From the NCBI RefSeq assembly GCF_964340395.1, contig NC_135570.1:13355322-13372821 (forward strand): a stretch of DNA of 17,500 nucleotides. Direction: 5' to 3'. Shown piece after piece: positions 1 to 10,158 of this stretch; positions within the stretch are counted from its first letter, which is position 1; each line of letters starts with the position of its first letter. Source of the DNA: Glandiceps talaboti. Taxonomy: Eukaryota > Hemichordata > Enteropneusta > Spengelidae. The position numbers and the translations under genes are program-made. The notes under the pieces were generated by a model that did no database searches, was not told the DNA's origin, and saw nothing but the letters and a program-made list of their open reading frames with translations.

Positions 1-1283
1 ATAGGGCGAGACCCCCTAGCATTATTCTGACTAGTATCATTCCCATCCACTGACTACGTTTGGATCAGGACTTCAGTAGTGACTGCAATTTACTGGAAGT
101 TGTAAGGGAGGCAACTAATGGACAATATTTACTAAATTTGAAGCTCCAAGTAAGATTGAAAAAGAATATGAACAATCCAAACGACTCACTGTGTATAGTC
201 ACAATGCCACGAATGTAATAACGTAGACACGCGTTTTGGTGACGTAGAACGACAACGGCAACGTTCCCAGGGAATTTCTGTAAACCTGGAAATTTCCGCT
301 GAAGGGTTATTTTCGCTAATTTCGCTAGACAACAAATACGCTACGGAACAAATAAGTAGTGACTAAAATGCCTTCTTGTACGTAAAGACAATGTAACAGT
401 GGTAATTAATAAAAAAATTAGTCTTTGAGTTGAACACTGTACTGTAAAATCGCAAAGTTTTCCAGTACTGAACAGATCTAAGTTTACACTATTGTTGTAA
501 TATTAGCAGTACACGATTAATATATGGTATATACTTATAAATTGGAGTAATTGAGGCCGATGAGGGCGCAACGAATAGAACTATACAATAACATATGGCT
601 TTCGGCTAAATTGATAAATTCGTCATTGAAGCGTAGGATACAGCGGAAGGAGACAGGGTCAGGTAACTATATGGACAGGATGCCCACCCACTTCTCATGT
701 TATCGGAAACTCGCCAGATTAACACACTTTATCAATCTGTTGTTTCTAAATCTATACCCGCTTATTTTTAAAAAAATCAATTTTTAAAAACAAATTTCCA
801 AGACAAACCTCATAAATGTGAACTTACTGTAGTAGTCTGTACCGTGAATAGTGCGCAGTCAAATGGAACTTTTTATGTCATAACATTGGGACAACTGTCA
901 GTGAAAATATAATTAATATTTGATGTAATTCATATATTTATAATTTGATACTGTAGTAGATGTATGCTAATATTGACATATTATTTTGCCGGTTAAAAAT
1001 TAGGCCTAAAAATGTTTGGTTCTGGTTACCCGATCCCGTCTAGTTTTTCACGTTGACCCTAAACTTTTTTTTTAGTATTCGAGAAAAAATAATAAAATCG
1101 CAAAAATTGTGTGAAGTCTCGCAAGAAATAATGAATGCGGAAACTGAAAAAGACAATATATAACTGTTCTTCCAATCTGTAATGGATGTACATCTGATGA
1201 GAAGAAACAAATAACACAGAGACCATATAGGAAACAACAGAAAATATAATTACCTGAACTAGACACTCACCATATACGAGAAA
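1..1283. other. Unique AT-rich DNA, no gene seen
   Basis: I see no supportable gene here. The open frame at 551-787 begins with TTG, and the overlapping minus-strand frames at 1040-1295 resemble nothing I know and are AT-driven. A G-rich word, AGGGAGGCAACT (105-116), sits between short inverted flanks (AGTTG at 98-102, CAACT at 112-116). It resembles a short AGGGAGATAACTC-type motif that I associate with repeats in molluscan genomes; this is recollection, not a search. A short tandem TTTCGCTAA/TTTCGCTAG lies near 312-328. Confidence 0.6.
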
Positions 1284-1318
1284 CCCCCCCCCCAAAAAAA
1301 AAAAAAAAAAAAAAAAAA
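1284..1318 (+). repeat. Homopolymer junction C10-A25
   Basis: Ten C (1284-1293) are followed directly by 25 A (1294-1318). The A run is followed at once by the first copy of a 23-bp direct repeat. It could be a simple slippage product or the tail of a retroposed sequence. No element body upstream is recognisable. Confidence 0.9.
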
Positions 1319-1392
1319 TCTACCTACCCACCTATTCTAAAGTGAAAAAAATGAAAAAGAAGAAGAAATTCTACCTACCCACCTATTCTAAA
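1319..1392 (+). repeat. Perfect 23-bp direct repeat around an A-rich spacer
   Basis: The copies at 1319-1341 and 1370-1392 are identical over 23 bp (they begin TCTACCTACCCACC and end ATTCTAAA). A 28-bp A/G-only-plus-two-T spacer (1342-1369) separates them. Both copies directly follow A-rich DNA. Two readings fit: a 51-bp tandem duplication of [A-rich tract + 23-mer], or a tiny A-rich insertion flanked by a target-site duplication. The first seems simpler. Confidence 0.9.
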
Positions 1393-2201
1393 ATCAAGCG
1401 AAATCGGAACCACATAATTATTTTAAGCCTTAGTAAGACTAGGCTATACCATGGCTATACGAACGTGTTATTTGTAGCGTTTTTCAATTAACATTAAACA
1501 AAAACCCTGCATTTGATATCAGAGTAAACACAGAGTTCAACAGACCAGTTAAGTCAGCTCCTTCTTGTGCACCGAAGTACCGAACATCGGCCGGTGGGCC
1601 TGTAAATTGCAGGGTTCATCAATCGATAAACAGAGTCTGGTGTGTAACACCCCCGTTGTTATCAGATTTAATGGATTAGAAGAGCGTATTTCAAATTGTA
1701 ACCAGATTCTGCTTTGAGTTATGATCAGTTTGTGGGTTCTGTGTATACGATGAACACCCTGAGGATGAAGACATGGATGTACAGATATACATAAATGTTT
1801 TCAGAATGCGGTGTATTGTAGACAGAGTGTTGCTATAGGCTAAGGGAGAATGCCATAGAAGTAATACATGAAAACACTACATGAATTGTATCAATACAAC
1901 AGATAGCTTTTAAAACGTATGAACATACATCTATATTGTACATATTTTCATTTATTTGAAATTTTCCGCCATATTTGTAGCGAGCAAGATTCATGAAGAC
2001 CGATAACGCGATATTCACCGATATCATGAATAGCGACAAAACAAATAAAAAGTTCAAAAACTGTCTACTTTTCTCCACACTCCCTCACTTTTTTGGGGGT
2101 GGTGTATTAAATTTGGAAAATATAGTATTTGCCGTGGAAAGGGTCACCAATTCCCTAGATATATGAACATCTAATGATCTGTATTAATATATTACACGCT
2201 A
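1393..2201. other. Unique DNA, no gene seen
   Basis: Nothing recognisable. The 81-codon minus-strand frame at 1833-2078 is hydrophobic but starts with GTG and has no splice-site support. A CpG-bearing stretch near 1575-1605 has no further structure. A direct CGATAT repeat sits near 2007-2025. Confidence 0.5.
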
Positions 2202-2868
2202 ATACATACATACATACATACATACATACATACATACATACATACATACATGCATACATACATACATACATACATACATACATGCATACATACACACACA
2301 CATACATACATACATACATACATATATACACACGTACATACATACATACATACATACATACATACATACATACATACATACATACATACATACATACATA
2401 CATACATACATACATACATACATACATACATACATACATACATACATACATACATACATACATACATACATAAATACATACATACATACATACATACATA
2501 CATACATACATACATACATACATACATACATACATACATACATACATGCATACATACACACACACATACATACATACATACATACATATATACACACGTA
2601 CATACATACATACATACATACATACATACATACATACATACATACATACATACATACATACATACATACATACATACATACATACATACATACATACATA
2701 CATACATACATACATACATACATACATACATACATACATACATACATACATACATACATACATACATACATACATACATACATACATACATACATACATA
2801 CATACATACATACATACATACATACATACATACATACATACATACATACATACATACATACATACATA
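2202..2868. repeat. (TACA)n tetranucleotide microsatellite, 667 bp
   Basis: About 166 units of TACA/CATA run without a length-changing interruption. Variant units include TGCA (2251, 2283, 2547), AC-rich runs (CACACACACA near 2293 and 2557), TATATA plus CACACGTA (about 2322-2336 and 2586-2600) and one TAAA (about 2471). The period stays at 4, so all frames remain open. Plus-strand frames read as HTYI repeats and minus-strand frames as MYVC repeats, and these should not be taken as genes. Such arrays are typically polymorphic in length. Confidence 0.98.
2255..2734 (+). repeat. 264-bp higher-order duplication inside the TACA array
   Basis: A 60-bp interrupted segment at 2281-2340 recurs identically at 2545-2604: TGCA variant, AC run, five to six clean units, TATATACACACGTA. 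The offset is exactly 264 bp (66 units). The preceding TGCA at 2251 and the TAAA at about 2471 have no partner at +264, so the duplicated block lies within roughly 2255-2470 and 2519-2734. This is direct evidence that the array grew at least once by a block copy (unequal exchange or large slippage), and not only unit by unit. The exact ends cannot be placed inside clean repeat. Confidence 0.93.
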
Positions 2869-4114
2869 GAAAACACCTTCTAATGAAAAACAACCTGTAT
2901 ACGAACAAGCCTACATCCTTTATTGCATAAAATTGTTTTTAATGTACAGACTACCTGGCCTGACAGATCAAGTCGCTTGTTAAGTGGTGTATTCGACGAG
3001 AAAATGGGTCTACCTTTTCCCACAGCTGAAATATCCGGGGCATTCTATTTACTCTTTCTTTGACGTCCGTAACTATAGTGCTTTTTAAAATGTTGAACTT
3101 TTTTTTCAGGTAGACTGCGCCTCAGGGGCAAATTTCAATGAAAAATAAAGTTCACTTTTCTCCAACCTTTGCCATATCAAAGCTTGTCCTGAATGAATAA
3201 ACGAAATTTAGGGAGTTCATAGTCTTGTTTTCAAGGAAATCATTGATCATTTATTTCCTCGAAGAGTTCACACACTATTTGGCAGCCATATTGGATCTTA
3301 CGGATTCTAAAACATTTTGACCTTTAATTCAAAAAATGTATGATGATTCCAGAATAAGTTAGAGATTTTTTGAACAGCAACAGTAAAGGTGTAAGGAGTT
3401 TATTTCAGAGGCACATTCTACGCTGAGGTTTAAGTGACAAGGGTTATAGTAGTGACGTTTTGCTTCAGCTTGAAAGTTGCAGACGAGAACATTCAATTCA
3501 TCATAGGAGTAAAGTGATAAACAAACTAACAAACCACTGTCATGTTAATAACACTATGCTGCAATAAAAAGTATCTCCTGCAATCATCCTTTATGACAAT
3601 ATCGACAAAACTGAAATAATTGAGAGATACAAAGGAACTAAATTTATCGCACGGTGTAATGAAATCATACGACAGGCGATCAATTTATACCTGCGAAATT
3701 AGAGGACACACATTTTATTCAATTTTAGTTGAAATTATCTTTGCTACCTTATTTTATTTACCAAATCAGATTACATTGTAAGGAGCCACTGGGTGTATCG
3801 ATTCTCCCGGAAGCTTTGTTGTAACTAACGCAGAACAAATCGAAAATGTCGAAGTTTATTAAAATAAGTAATAGCATTGTGAAACTCTACGTAAATTCTA
3901 TATTAACATTCTTGGCTTGCGGGCAAAGCGTCATGAAGAATTTCTGTAGCACCAACCACTGAACAAATATTCTTTGAAATTTAAGTACCACCAAAAGTTG
4001 TGTTTTGTCTTGGAATACGGTCATTTTAGAATAAATATATCATAATTGTAAAACCAATACCATGATTATCGAAATGCCAAATTTTGAAACTAACTTGATG
4101 TGATACTCATTAGT
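2869..4114. other. Unique DNA with one splice-acceptor-like site, no gene seen
   Basis: A T-rich tract ends in CAG at 3107-3109. After it the first 13 codons are open (VDCASGANFNEK then TAA at 3146-3148), and an AATAAA hexamer overlaps the stop at 3144-3149. This could be a very short last exon but is more likely chance. A GGCAGCCATATTGGAT word (near 3281-3296) matches a YY1-like CCATnTTGG core. The segment AGGAAAT (near 3234) is inverted at ATTTCCT (near 3253). Otherwise nothing is recognisable. Confidence 0.45.
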
Positions 4115-4128
4115 GTTACCATGACAAC
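4115..4128 (+). promoter_or_regulatory. X-box-like RFX motif
   Basis: GTTACCATGACAAC matches the palindromic RFX X-box pattern GTTRCCATRGYAAC at 13 of 14 positions. RFX factors bind such sites in ciliary and other metazoan promoters. A perfect 8-bp inverted repeat AACATAAC/GTTATGTT lies just downstream (4133-4157). No gene start is visible nearby, so function is unproven. Confidence 0.3.
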
Positions 4129-4551
4129 AGAAACATAACGAATACAGTGTTATGTTAAAACAAGTCTTCACAGAAGACATTCACTTCAATTCTTATTTAA
4201 GTGTCTCTAATGGATGATGAAATGTACACGCTTGATGAGACATGAAATATCAGCTATTGTCTTACCATTTCTATCAGGCTACGTGTCTCATCTATTGTCG
4301 ATTTCATGGTAACTCCATCTATGATTCTGAACTTGATCTTGAAGATTAACAAATAAAACGAATACAAAACTATGAATTCATTTGCATTCACCTATCTTTT
4401 TGTTATTGTACATTCAATTACCCACATGCAGAAATACAAAATTTAAAAAAATGACCAACATCGACTTATCACCCACAGAGACATTGATATGCCGTCTTGA
4501 AGTCTAGCTTTCACAAATTTAAGCTTAATTGGATTCTAAAATGCTCCTTTG
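4129..4551. other. Unique DNA, small inverted repeats only
   Basis: TGATGAGAC (about 4232-4240) is inverted at GTCTCATC (about 4284-4292), and an ATGAAAT/ATTTCAT pair lies just inside and outside it. A half X-box, CATGGTAAC, occurs near 4305-4313. No coding signal is recognised. Confidence 0.4.
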
Positions 4552-4565
4552 GTTACCATGGTTAC
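4552..4565 (+). promoter_or_regulatory. X-box-like RFX motif
   Basis: GTTACCATGGTTAC matches GTTRCCATRGYAAC at 13 of 14 positions and is nearly palindromic around CCATGG. It is the second good match within 450 bp (the other is at 4115). The assignment is by motif alone. Confidence 0.3.
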
Positions 4566-5497
4566 AGACTACAAGCTCATATCATTACCCGGATACCAGG
4601 TCAATTGGCACTATTATGTCAAAGTACAACGTATATTTATACTTTCATTGAGGTCAGAACTCGAACCAATATATTGTAATTCTAAACTCGATTTGGAAAA
4701 AATGATTAAAAAGTTTTCTTTAAATAATAGTTTATCTTTTTACTTCAAATGATATTTGTGGATTAAATGTAAAGAATTTATATTTGTATGCTGTTATATT
4801 GATATCACCAAGTAAAAATCCACAGGTTGTTTACTATCTGTCACATTTTTAAACGTAACAGTCGTTAGATTCACATACGCGCGCCTTGGGGGTCCCACGC
4901 TACGAACATCTAGCCTGTAACCGAGAACGTTCGAACAAAATCTTGTGTGTGAGCATATGGTTTAAGAAAAACGTTTTCCTCAAGTCAACCTTGGCATCAT
5001 GCAAATAAGCAAAAGTCAAAATGGTGGCCTGAACTTGGGATGGGTAAGTGGTTACATAGTGATCGCAATGTGACGTACGATGTTTGTCAACAAATGAAAG
5101 TCACTTCATGCGGACATGCATGTAGTTGACAAATGAACTTTAACGTGTCTTTTAATTTTAAACATACCGGGATGACTTTGTGTGTACTGGAAACCGAAAC
5201 CCCAACTTGGCATTTGTTTGTTTTTTGCATCTTTCTCGTTTTGCAAGAGATGTTCCTCTCTGGGTCAGACCACTACAGTAAATATATTACAGGGGTGTGA
5301 GCTCTTAGTATTCGTATGTTTATTTCTGTGTGTCGTGGACCGATGCATGTATGTTTCAGATCAGGAAACTTACAATGAGCCAAAATGCTACATTTAAGAA
5401 CCGTCGCTCGTTGAATTTATTGTAGATGAAGAAGTAAAGTAATAATCCAGCTTATTAATATTTTTCTACTAGAACAAAACAAAGAATATATTAAGAA
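4566..5497. other. Unique DNA, scattered motifs
   Basis: There is an ATGCAAAT POU octamer at 4999-5006, a 10-bp palindrome ACATGCATGT at 5114-5123, and a related pair GTCAACAAATGAAAG (near 5086) and GTTGACAAATGAACT (near 5126). A G|GTAAGT donor-like word occurs at 5044, but the nearest upstream ATG (5020) meets TGA after three codons. The open frame at 5182-5397 begins with GTG and is not supported. Confidence 0.4.
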
Positions 5498-5510
5498 AGG
5501 TCAAAGGTCA
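5498..5510 (+). promoter_or_regulatory. Consensus DR1 nuclear-receptor half-site pair
   Basis: AGGTCA-A-AGGTCA is a perfect direct repeat with a one-base spacer, the classic DR1 site bound by HNF4, COUP-TF and RXR-type receptors. The match is exact, but AGGTCA repeats are also common in invertebrate dispersed repeats, and no promoter can be placed beside it. Confidence 0.35.
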
Positions 5511-8021
5511 AATCTTGGCCAACTTGGAAGTATGTTTATACTGGTACGTGATAATTTGATATTTTCTCTAAGTAAAAAATACAATCCCATCATTCCGTGC
5601 GAGTCGGTGAACAGATGTGTTGTGTTAACTGGTCAGGAACATCAAATCGAGGTCTACCGTCATGGTGATTCCAACAATTAGCATACTTCAGTAAGTCGAA
5701 CAGGATAATGGTGAAAACTAAATCAAAAGCTAATCAAATTGAGACAGAATAAAAAAAAGCGCCAGTCTAAATTTCTAATGCATGTGAACTTTCGAAGTTC
5801 TTGTAATATACACGTGTAAAAACGATCGAAAGGTGGAAACATTAGTAAACGCGTTTTTTTAATTAAAAATATTGATGAAGTGTGATATATTATGATAGAT
5901 TATTTTACTTAAACTTTGTAAACTTTTGATAAATCAAAAATCAGTATTTTTAATTTCGTAAATGGAACATCAATAACCTTTTATATTTAACATATATATG
6001 TATATATGCGCATTCCAAACGAAAACGGGAATAATTTTGATTTCCGACTTCTTATACTAAGAGAGTTCTTTGTATAAATCAATTAGGGCGTGTTGAGACT
6101 TGGCGCCGGTACTCCGGTACGTCGGAAATGTTGACGTCGCACGTACTTTTCCTGGTCAGCACCCAGATCACGTTAGAATTCATTTCCATGTGTATCTGTT
6201 CATGGTGTATGATGTTTTCTGCGTGTCGAAAACAAAACTTGATTTGCATAAAAGTCAAATAGCCGAATGCGAACTGCCAACTATAAGACAACTTTTTTTA
6301 TCAATAAAAAGATGGAATTACTGAGATAAATTCTTCCCGGGATTTTTTTTTAAAAGTAGAAGACGTGACGACCTTTTTTTAAAAATAGAAAACCTGTCCC
6401 TGCGATAAATACTTCTTCGATCTCATCATGGACGGTTCCCTATAAATCCTTGTCGCGCATATCCACTTTGACACAGTGACGGATAACATATATCTATGTT
6501 TTCTTATCTCCTACCATCACAGATATCAGTCGAATGATATTTCACACACAAAAAATGACGATTATAGGAAAAAACATAGAATATAAAAAACAGGTATCTG
6601 CCAAGTATCCCTTAAGACACTCCAAAAGTGTTATCAGTTCCTCGTGTTTTTCACTTCCTTGTCCTCTACACATATACGTTCTTAAAATGGGATAAGAAAC
6701 AAGAAACTGTTTATCAACATTCAGGGACTTGATAGGATTGCGTCACTTATTCACAAATTCAGCGCTTTCCCTTCATACCTGCTTTTGATTCTCTGAGTGT
6801 GCTATCTTACATTGAATAGAATCCCTGTGAGATTAGCCAGCTACAACGGTAATCTCGAAGCTAGGAGTGCTGAATGGTTATTACTGTATACCAAAGACAT
6901 CCCGCTTCACCGAGATCCCGTTGAATGGAGAGATATCACTAATTGATGTTTGCAACGCTAAGAGGATTCAGATATTGGATTGAGGCCCTTGTTGATATCT
7001 CCGTTGATTTACTATCGACAGACACATCTCCATGCTAAGCGAGACGTCTGTCCAAACTACCTAACACTCTAGGAAATGACTTCTGTAGTTCACTGTATCA
7101 ATTAAGAAATACTCTCTCTTAAGGAGAATACAGTTCATTTGTATAAAATCACAGACAAGGAAGAACGTGTATGTGATGAAATGTATGAAAAAAAGTATAT
7201 TCGAATTCTAACATATCTTGGGAATGCGATGTTAAGTTTGATTTAACTCAGGGCTTCTGTTAGAATTTGTACACTGTACAAAAATAATCTATCTTACGTT
7301 TGAATTCTTCAAAACCAAATAATTAAAAATTATGTAGAGTTTGATCATTTCCCCTGCAAATTGAGTTGACCCCTATTTTTTAAATTTTTTTAAAAATATA
7401 TGACAAATACTATACTCGTTCAAGGTCGTTTTCTCAAAATCGACAATCGAAGGAAGTTACCTGGGCAGCGTGTACTAAGAATGGAATTGTATATATTTTA
7501 CACATAATCTCAAACTTCCTGATGTCAAATATACTGATGACGCATACCCTTTCGCGAACAAGAATATTTAGTATAACAGCTGTGTAAGACAACGTGACAT
7601 TCAAATCATTGACTATAAGATCTCAGAGAAGCCTTCCAGATAGGGAAAAAGGTGGAATGGATTACTTGGACAGACTCAAAGTATCACGGACGATTTAGTG
7701 ATATATACTAAAAGCTTGCCTTTACTTGCGGGCATCTGACACATCGGATTAAGACATGATATTTTAATGAACCTGGGTTTAAATTCGCAAATTTTAATCT
7801 GAGATCAGATACAGCCCCACTACAAGGTGGTATTATGTTTGCTAAATTGAATACTTTGCACACAGGTTGTACCTAAACATTGAGTTCTCAACCAAGGAAA
7901 TCTTCGATGCCGGATTGATCTTCATCGAATGCTTACTTAAGTTTGCAGCAAATGCGTGTTCATGCCCAGATGTCTTAGCCTCCGAGCTGCCCAGTCACTC
8001 GGTTGTTTCGTTTAGGTCAAG
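5511..8021. other. Unique AT-rich DNA, no gene seen
   Basis: About 2.5 kb without a supportable gene. A CpG-rich pocket with CCGGTACT/CCGGTACG repeats lies at 6103-6150. T-rich tracts followed by AAAAGTAGAA (6340-6362) and AAAAATAGAA (6375-6391) look like a local duplication. Related words GATAAATTCTTCCCGGG (6325), GATAAATACTTCTTCG (6405) and GATGAATACTTCCCGGG (8043) recur. GAGATATCA (6930-6938) is inverted at 6993-7001. Frames at 6079-6324 and 7867-8085 start with TTG. Confidence 0.5.
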
Positions 8022-8079
8022 ATGGCGCCAAAAACGTGCAGAGATGAATACTTCCCGGGCAAATATCGATCGGTGGCAG
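8022..8079 (+). CDS. Possible first coding exon (unrecognised protein)
   Basis: An ATG at 8022 sits in a strong start context (A at -3, G at +4) and within CAAGATGGCGCC. That resembles the YY1-type core-promoter motif AAGATGGCGGC, which in animals often overlaps the start codon. The frame reads MAPKTCRDEYFPGKYRSVA, then meets CAG|GTGTAA, a fair splice donor, in phase 1. Without splicing it stops at 8112-8114 after 30 codons. The preceding 60 bp are GC-richer than their surroundings. I do not recognise the protein. A run of 19 codons is well within chance; the motif, start context and donor together make it worth listing. Confidence 0.2.
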
Positions 8080-8838
8080 GTGTAATGATGGCGAGTCAAT
8101 TGAACCAAAGATAGCAAAGGATACATTACAGTGTCTTTTGAACACGTCTACAAACTAATAAGATCAGATTTCGACCCAGGAATATCAAGAAATTTGAAGA
8201 AGAAAGAACTTTTCAGAGTAGTTTATACGAAATTGGTGTATATTTTTTCTCGATTAAGTGTCTCCATGTCATGCGGCAATACTGACTCAAATATATAAGT
8301 TTAAACAAAAATGTGTTAAAATATGTTCGTAGGAGTTATAGGGTAACTTTGTTCGAAACCAGAGTGTTACACTACGCACATGCTGCACCCGAATACCTTT
8401 CATTCTGATAGTACAAGATGTGGGTTAATATGGTAAAAATATTTGTTTTCTGATAAACGCTGAGAATAATGGCGAATCTTTCAAGAATTCGCTTTCAAAA
8501 GTACAAAAAAATGGTCACCTCCATTTTCAAGTTTATTGTATTGGCTATCATTTTCAACATAATTTTGTACCATGATTTTATATATCCCTGTATGCTCGTT
8601 TGTCTATATGGCCATGACTTTCCTAAAAGGTTGGGGCGGATGTGTGTAGAATTCTGATATCGAAGTAACGATAGCAAAATGCCTTAATTGACTTGTATCG
8701 TTAATGAGTGGTTTTCTTGCTAACACACATGTTATGTTTAAATGCATGAATTATTCAGGACGTTAGGGTGTATGATGCTATCTGCTCGTGCGTAAAATGA
8801 ACTTAAGTGTTCTCAACTTTCATGGAAGGAAATTGCAG
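8080..8838. other. Unique AT-rich DNA, no firm gene
   Basis: One 62-codon frame at 8469-8657 (plus) has a true ATG in a good context and a hydrophobic middle (FKFIVLAIIFNIILYHDF) that could span a membrane, but it resembles no known protein and its size is unremarkable. Nothing else is seen. Confidence 0.4.
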
Positions 8839-8946
8839 TTCTATTCTATTCTATTCTATTCTATTCTATTCTATTCTATTCTATTCTATTCTATTCTATT
8901 CTATTCTATTCTATTCTATTCTATTCTATTGTATTCTATTCTATTC
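8839..8946. repeat. (TTCTA)n pentanucleotide microsatellite
   Basis: About 21 units of TTCTA/CTATT over 108 bp, with a single C-to-G change at 8931. The frames read as SILFY repeats and are not genes. It joins directly to a TACA array. Confidence 0.97.
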
Positions 8947-8978
<32 letters not shown>

Positions 8979-9003
8979 CATACATACATACATACATACA
9001 TAC

Positions 9004-9034
<31 letters not shown>

Positions 9035-9102
9035 CATACATACATACATACATACATACATACATACATACAAACATGCATACACACATATACATACATA
9101 CA

Positions 9103-9136
<34 letters not shown>

Positions 9137-9180
9137 CATACATACATACATACATACATACATACATACATACATACATA
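8947..9180. repeat. (TACA)n tetranucleotide microsatellite, 234 bp
   Basis: About 58 units of CATA/TACA in the same orientation as the array at 2202-2868. Variants include TATATACA (near 8972 and 9130), TACT (near 9001), CAAACATGCA (near 9070) and CACACATATA (near 9083). The arrangement of variants differs from the first array, so I see no recent block copy between the two. Confidence 0.97.
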
Positions 9181-9231
9181 GACAGGCAGACAGACGGGTT
9201 AGACATACAGATAGCCAGAAAGACAGACAGC
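9181..9231. repeat. Degenerate (GACA)n tract
   Basis: A decayed GACA/GATA-like run (GACAGGCAGACAGACGG, then AGACATACAGATAGCC, then AGAAAGACAGACAG) closes the compound microsatellite. It probably arose from TACA units by T-to-G changes. Confidence 0.8.
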
Positions 9232-9238
9232 TACACTA

Positions 9239-9248
9239 CACACGTGTG
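9239..9248. promoter_or_regulatory. 10-bp palindrome with CACGTG E-box
   Basis: CACACGTGTG is a perfect palindrome centred on a CACGTG E-box (9241-9246), a bHLH-type binding core. It lies directly after the microsatellite, so it may simply derive from CA-rich repeat decay. Confidence 0.3.
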
Positions 9249-9376
9249 AGCACTCACCTCTCTCCCATATATACCCCCAACACCTTTATATACCAATACT
9301 GTAATAACGATGTCTACAAGAAGGGCTAAATAATTCATATTGGATTAGCTTTGATTTCTAGTAAAATCAAGTAAAC

Positions 9377-9420
9377 ATGGCCAGGTCAGGGAAATCATTT
9401 AGATTTGATCTGCAGACAAG
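9377..9420 (+). CDS. Possible short first coding exon (unrecognised)
   Basis: An ATG at 9377 in a strong context (AAC before, G at +4) opens MARSGKSFRFDLQT and then reaches AAG|GTAAGC at 9420/9421, a near-consensus splice donor, in phase 2. Without splicing the frame ends at TAA in the donor itself. Start context and donor are both good, but 14 codons carry little information. It lies at the start of the CAGA-rich region and no acceptor partner could be assigned. Confidence 0.17.
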
Positions 9421-10100
9421 GTAAGCATGACAGTTAATATAAAATTATTCATGTTCTTATCTTAATAAAGTGTGATTAATGGAATGAAGAAGAAACAGAC
9501 AACCTGTTCAGACCTGTCTAAACCAAACCGAAATTATCTTTAGTTTCTACTAATACCAGACTATAAAATGACCTACCAATTCCAGTTAATTCCAGATCAG
9601 ACAAGATCAGACAATCCGAGGATCAAAATAGATAAGATCAGTCAAAATGAGTTTAAGATAGTGTCAGAGCATTCTACAGTTGATAGGACCAGATGAAATT
9701 GATGACGAGATGATGTGAACTGATAATCAAGAGCAGTAGATGGAATGTAATCTCAGTGATAGGTAAGAAGAGATTAGACGAGGCCAGATGATGATTACGT
9801 TAGACTTGGACTGGTTCAGTTCATAGCATGACCAGACGAACTATAACCTCTAGTATTAACATTTCCTAGAATCTATGTAGCGGCCAGCTAAGGTATGACG
9901 AAAAGATAAATAAAGGCTAGAAAACAACAGCCACGTCAGACATGGATTCACCAGATCCAATCAGAACATACATACATACATTATCAGATCAGACCAGCAA
10001 AAAGGGCAAGTTATAGAAAAGCAAGCTTAATAATAATGAACACACACAAAAAATCATCAAGTAAGATCAAGTTAGGCAAAGGCAGAGAAAAACAGAGAAA
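9390..10100 (+). repeat. Region enriched in AGATCAG/CAGA words, perhaps a decayed tandem repeat
   Basis: AGATCAGACA occurs twice in perfect tandem (9594-9603, 9604-9613). AGATCAG recurs at about 9635 and 9986, with related GACCAGA, CCAGATGA, CCAGACG and CAGATCC words spread over 700 bp, all in the same orientation. No constant period is visible. This could be an old, eroded tandem array or a run of binding sites. I see no coding signal in it. Confidence 0.35.
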
Positions 10101-10158
10101 ATCATTTTAGCAATATACATAATCATGAAACTGTTCTTATAATATGCTTTTTTAAGGA

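Noticed and set aside
1833-2078. 81-codon hydrophobic minus-strand frame
   Set aside because: It starts at GTG, not ATG, and has no splice acceptor or recognisable transmembrane family. AT-rich DNA often encodes hydrophobic stretches by chance.
2155-2930. Long open frames on both strands (MYVC and HTYI repeats)
   Set aside because: Pure products of a period-4 microsatellite, which keeps every frame open. No unique protein sequence and no start or splice support.
3098-3150. Short last exon with an AATAAA signal
   Set aside because: The acceptor is good, but 12 codons and a hexamer in AT-rich DNA carry little weight.
6796-6946. ATG-less open stretch of 49 codons on the plus strand (..GNLEARSAEWLLLYTKDI..)
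   Set aside because: It looked protein-like, but the length is ordinary for chance and no splice sites frame it.
8469-8657. 62-codon frame with a possible membrane segment
   Set aside because: It has a true ATG and good context, but this length is expected by chance and nothing else supports it.
2202-9180. CRISPR array or satellite interpretation of the repeats
   Set aside because: The repeats are simple microsatellites with no spacers, in DNA that looks eukaryotic.
8788-9249. 153-codon plus-strand frame and its shadows
   Set aside because: It begins with GTG and is almost entirely TTCTA and TACA repeat.
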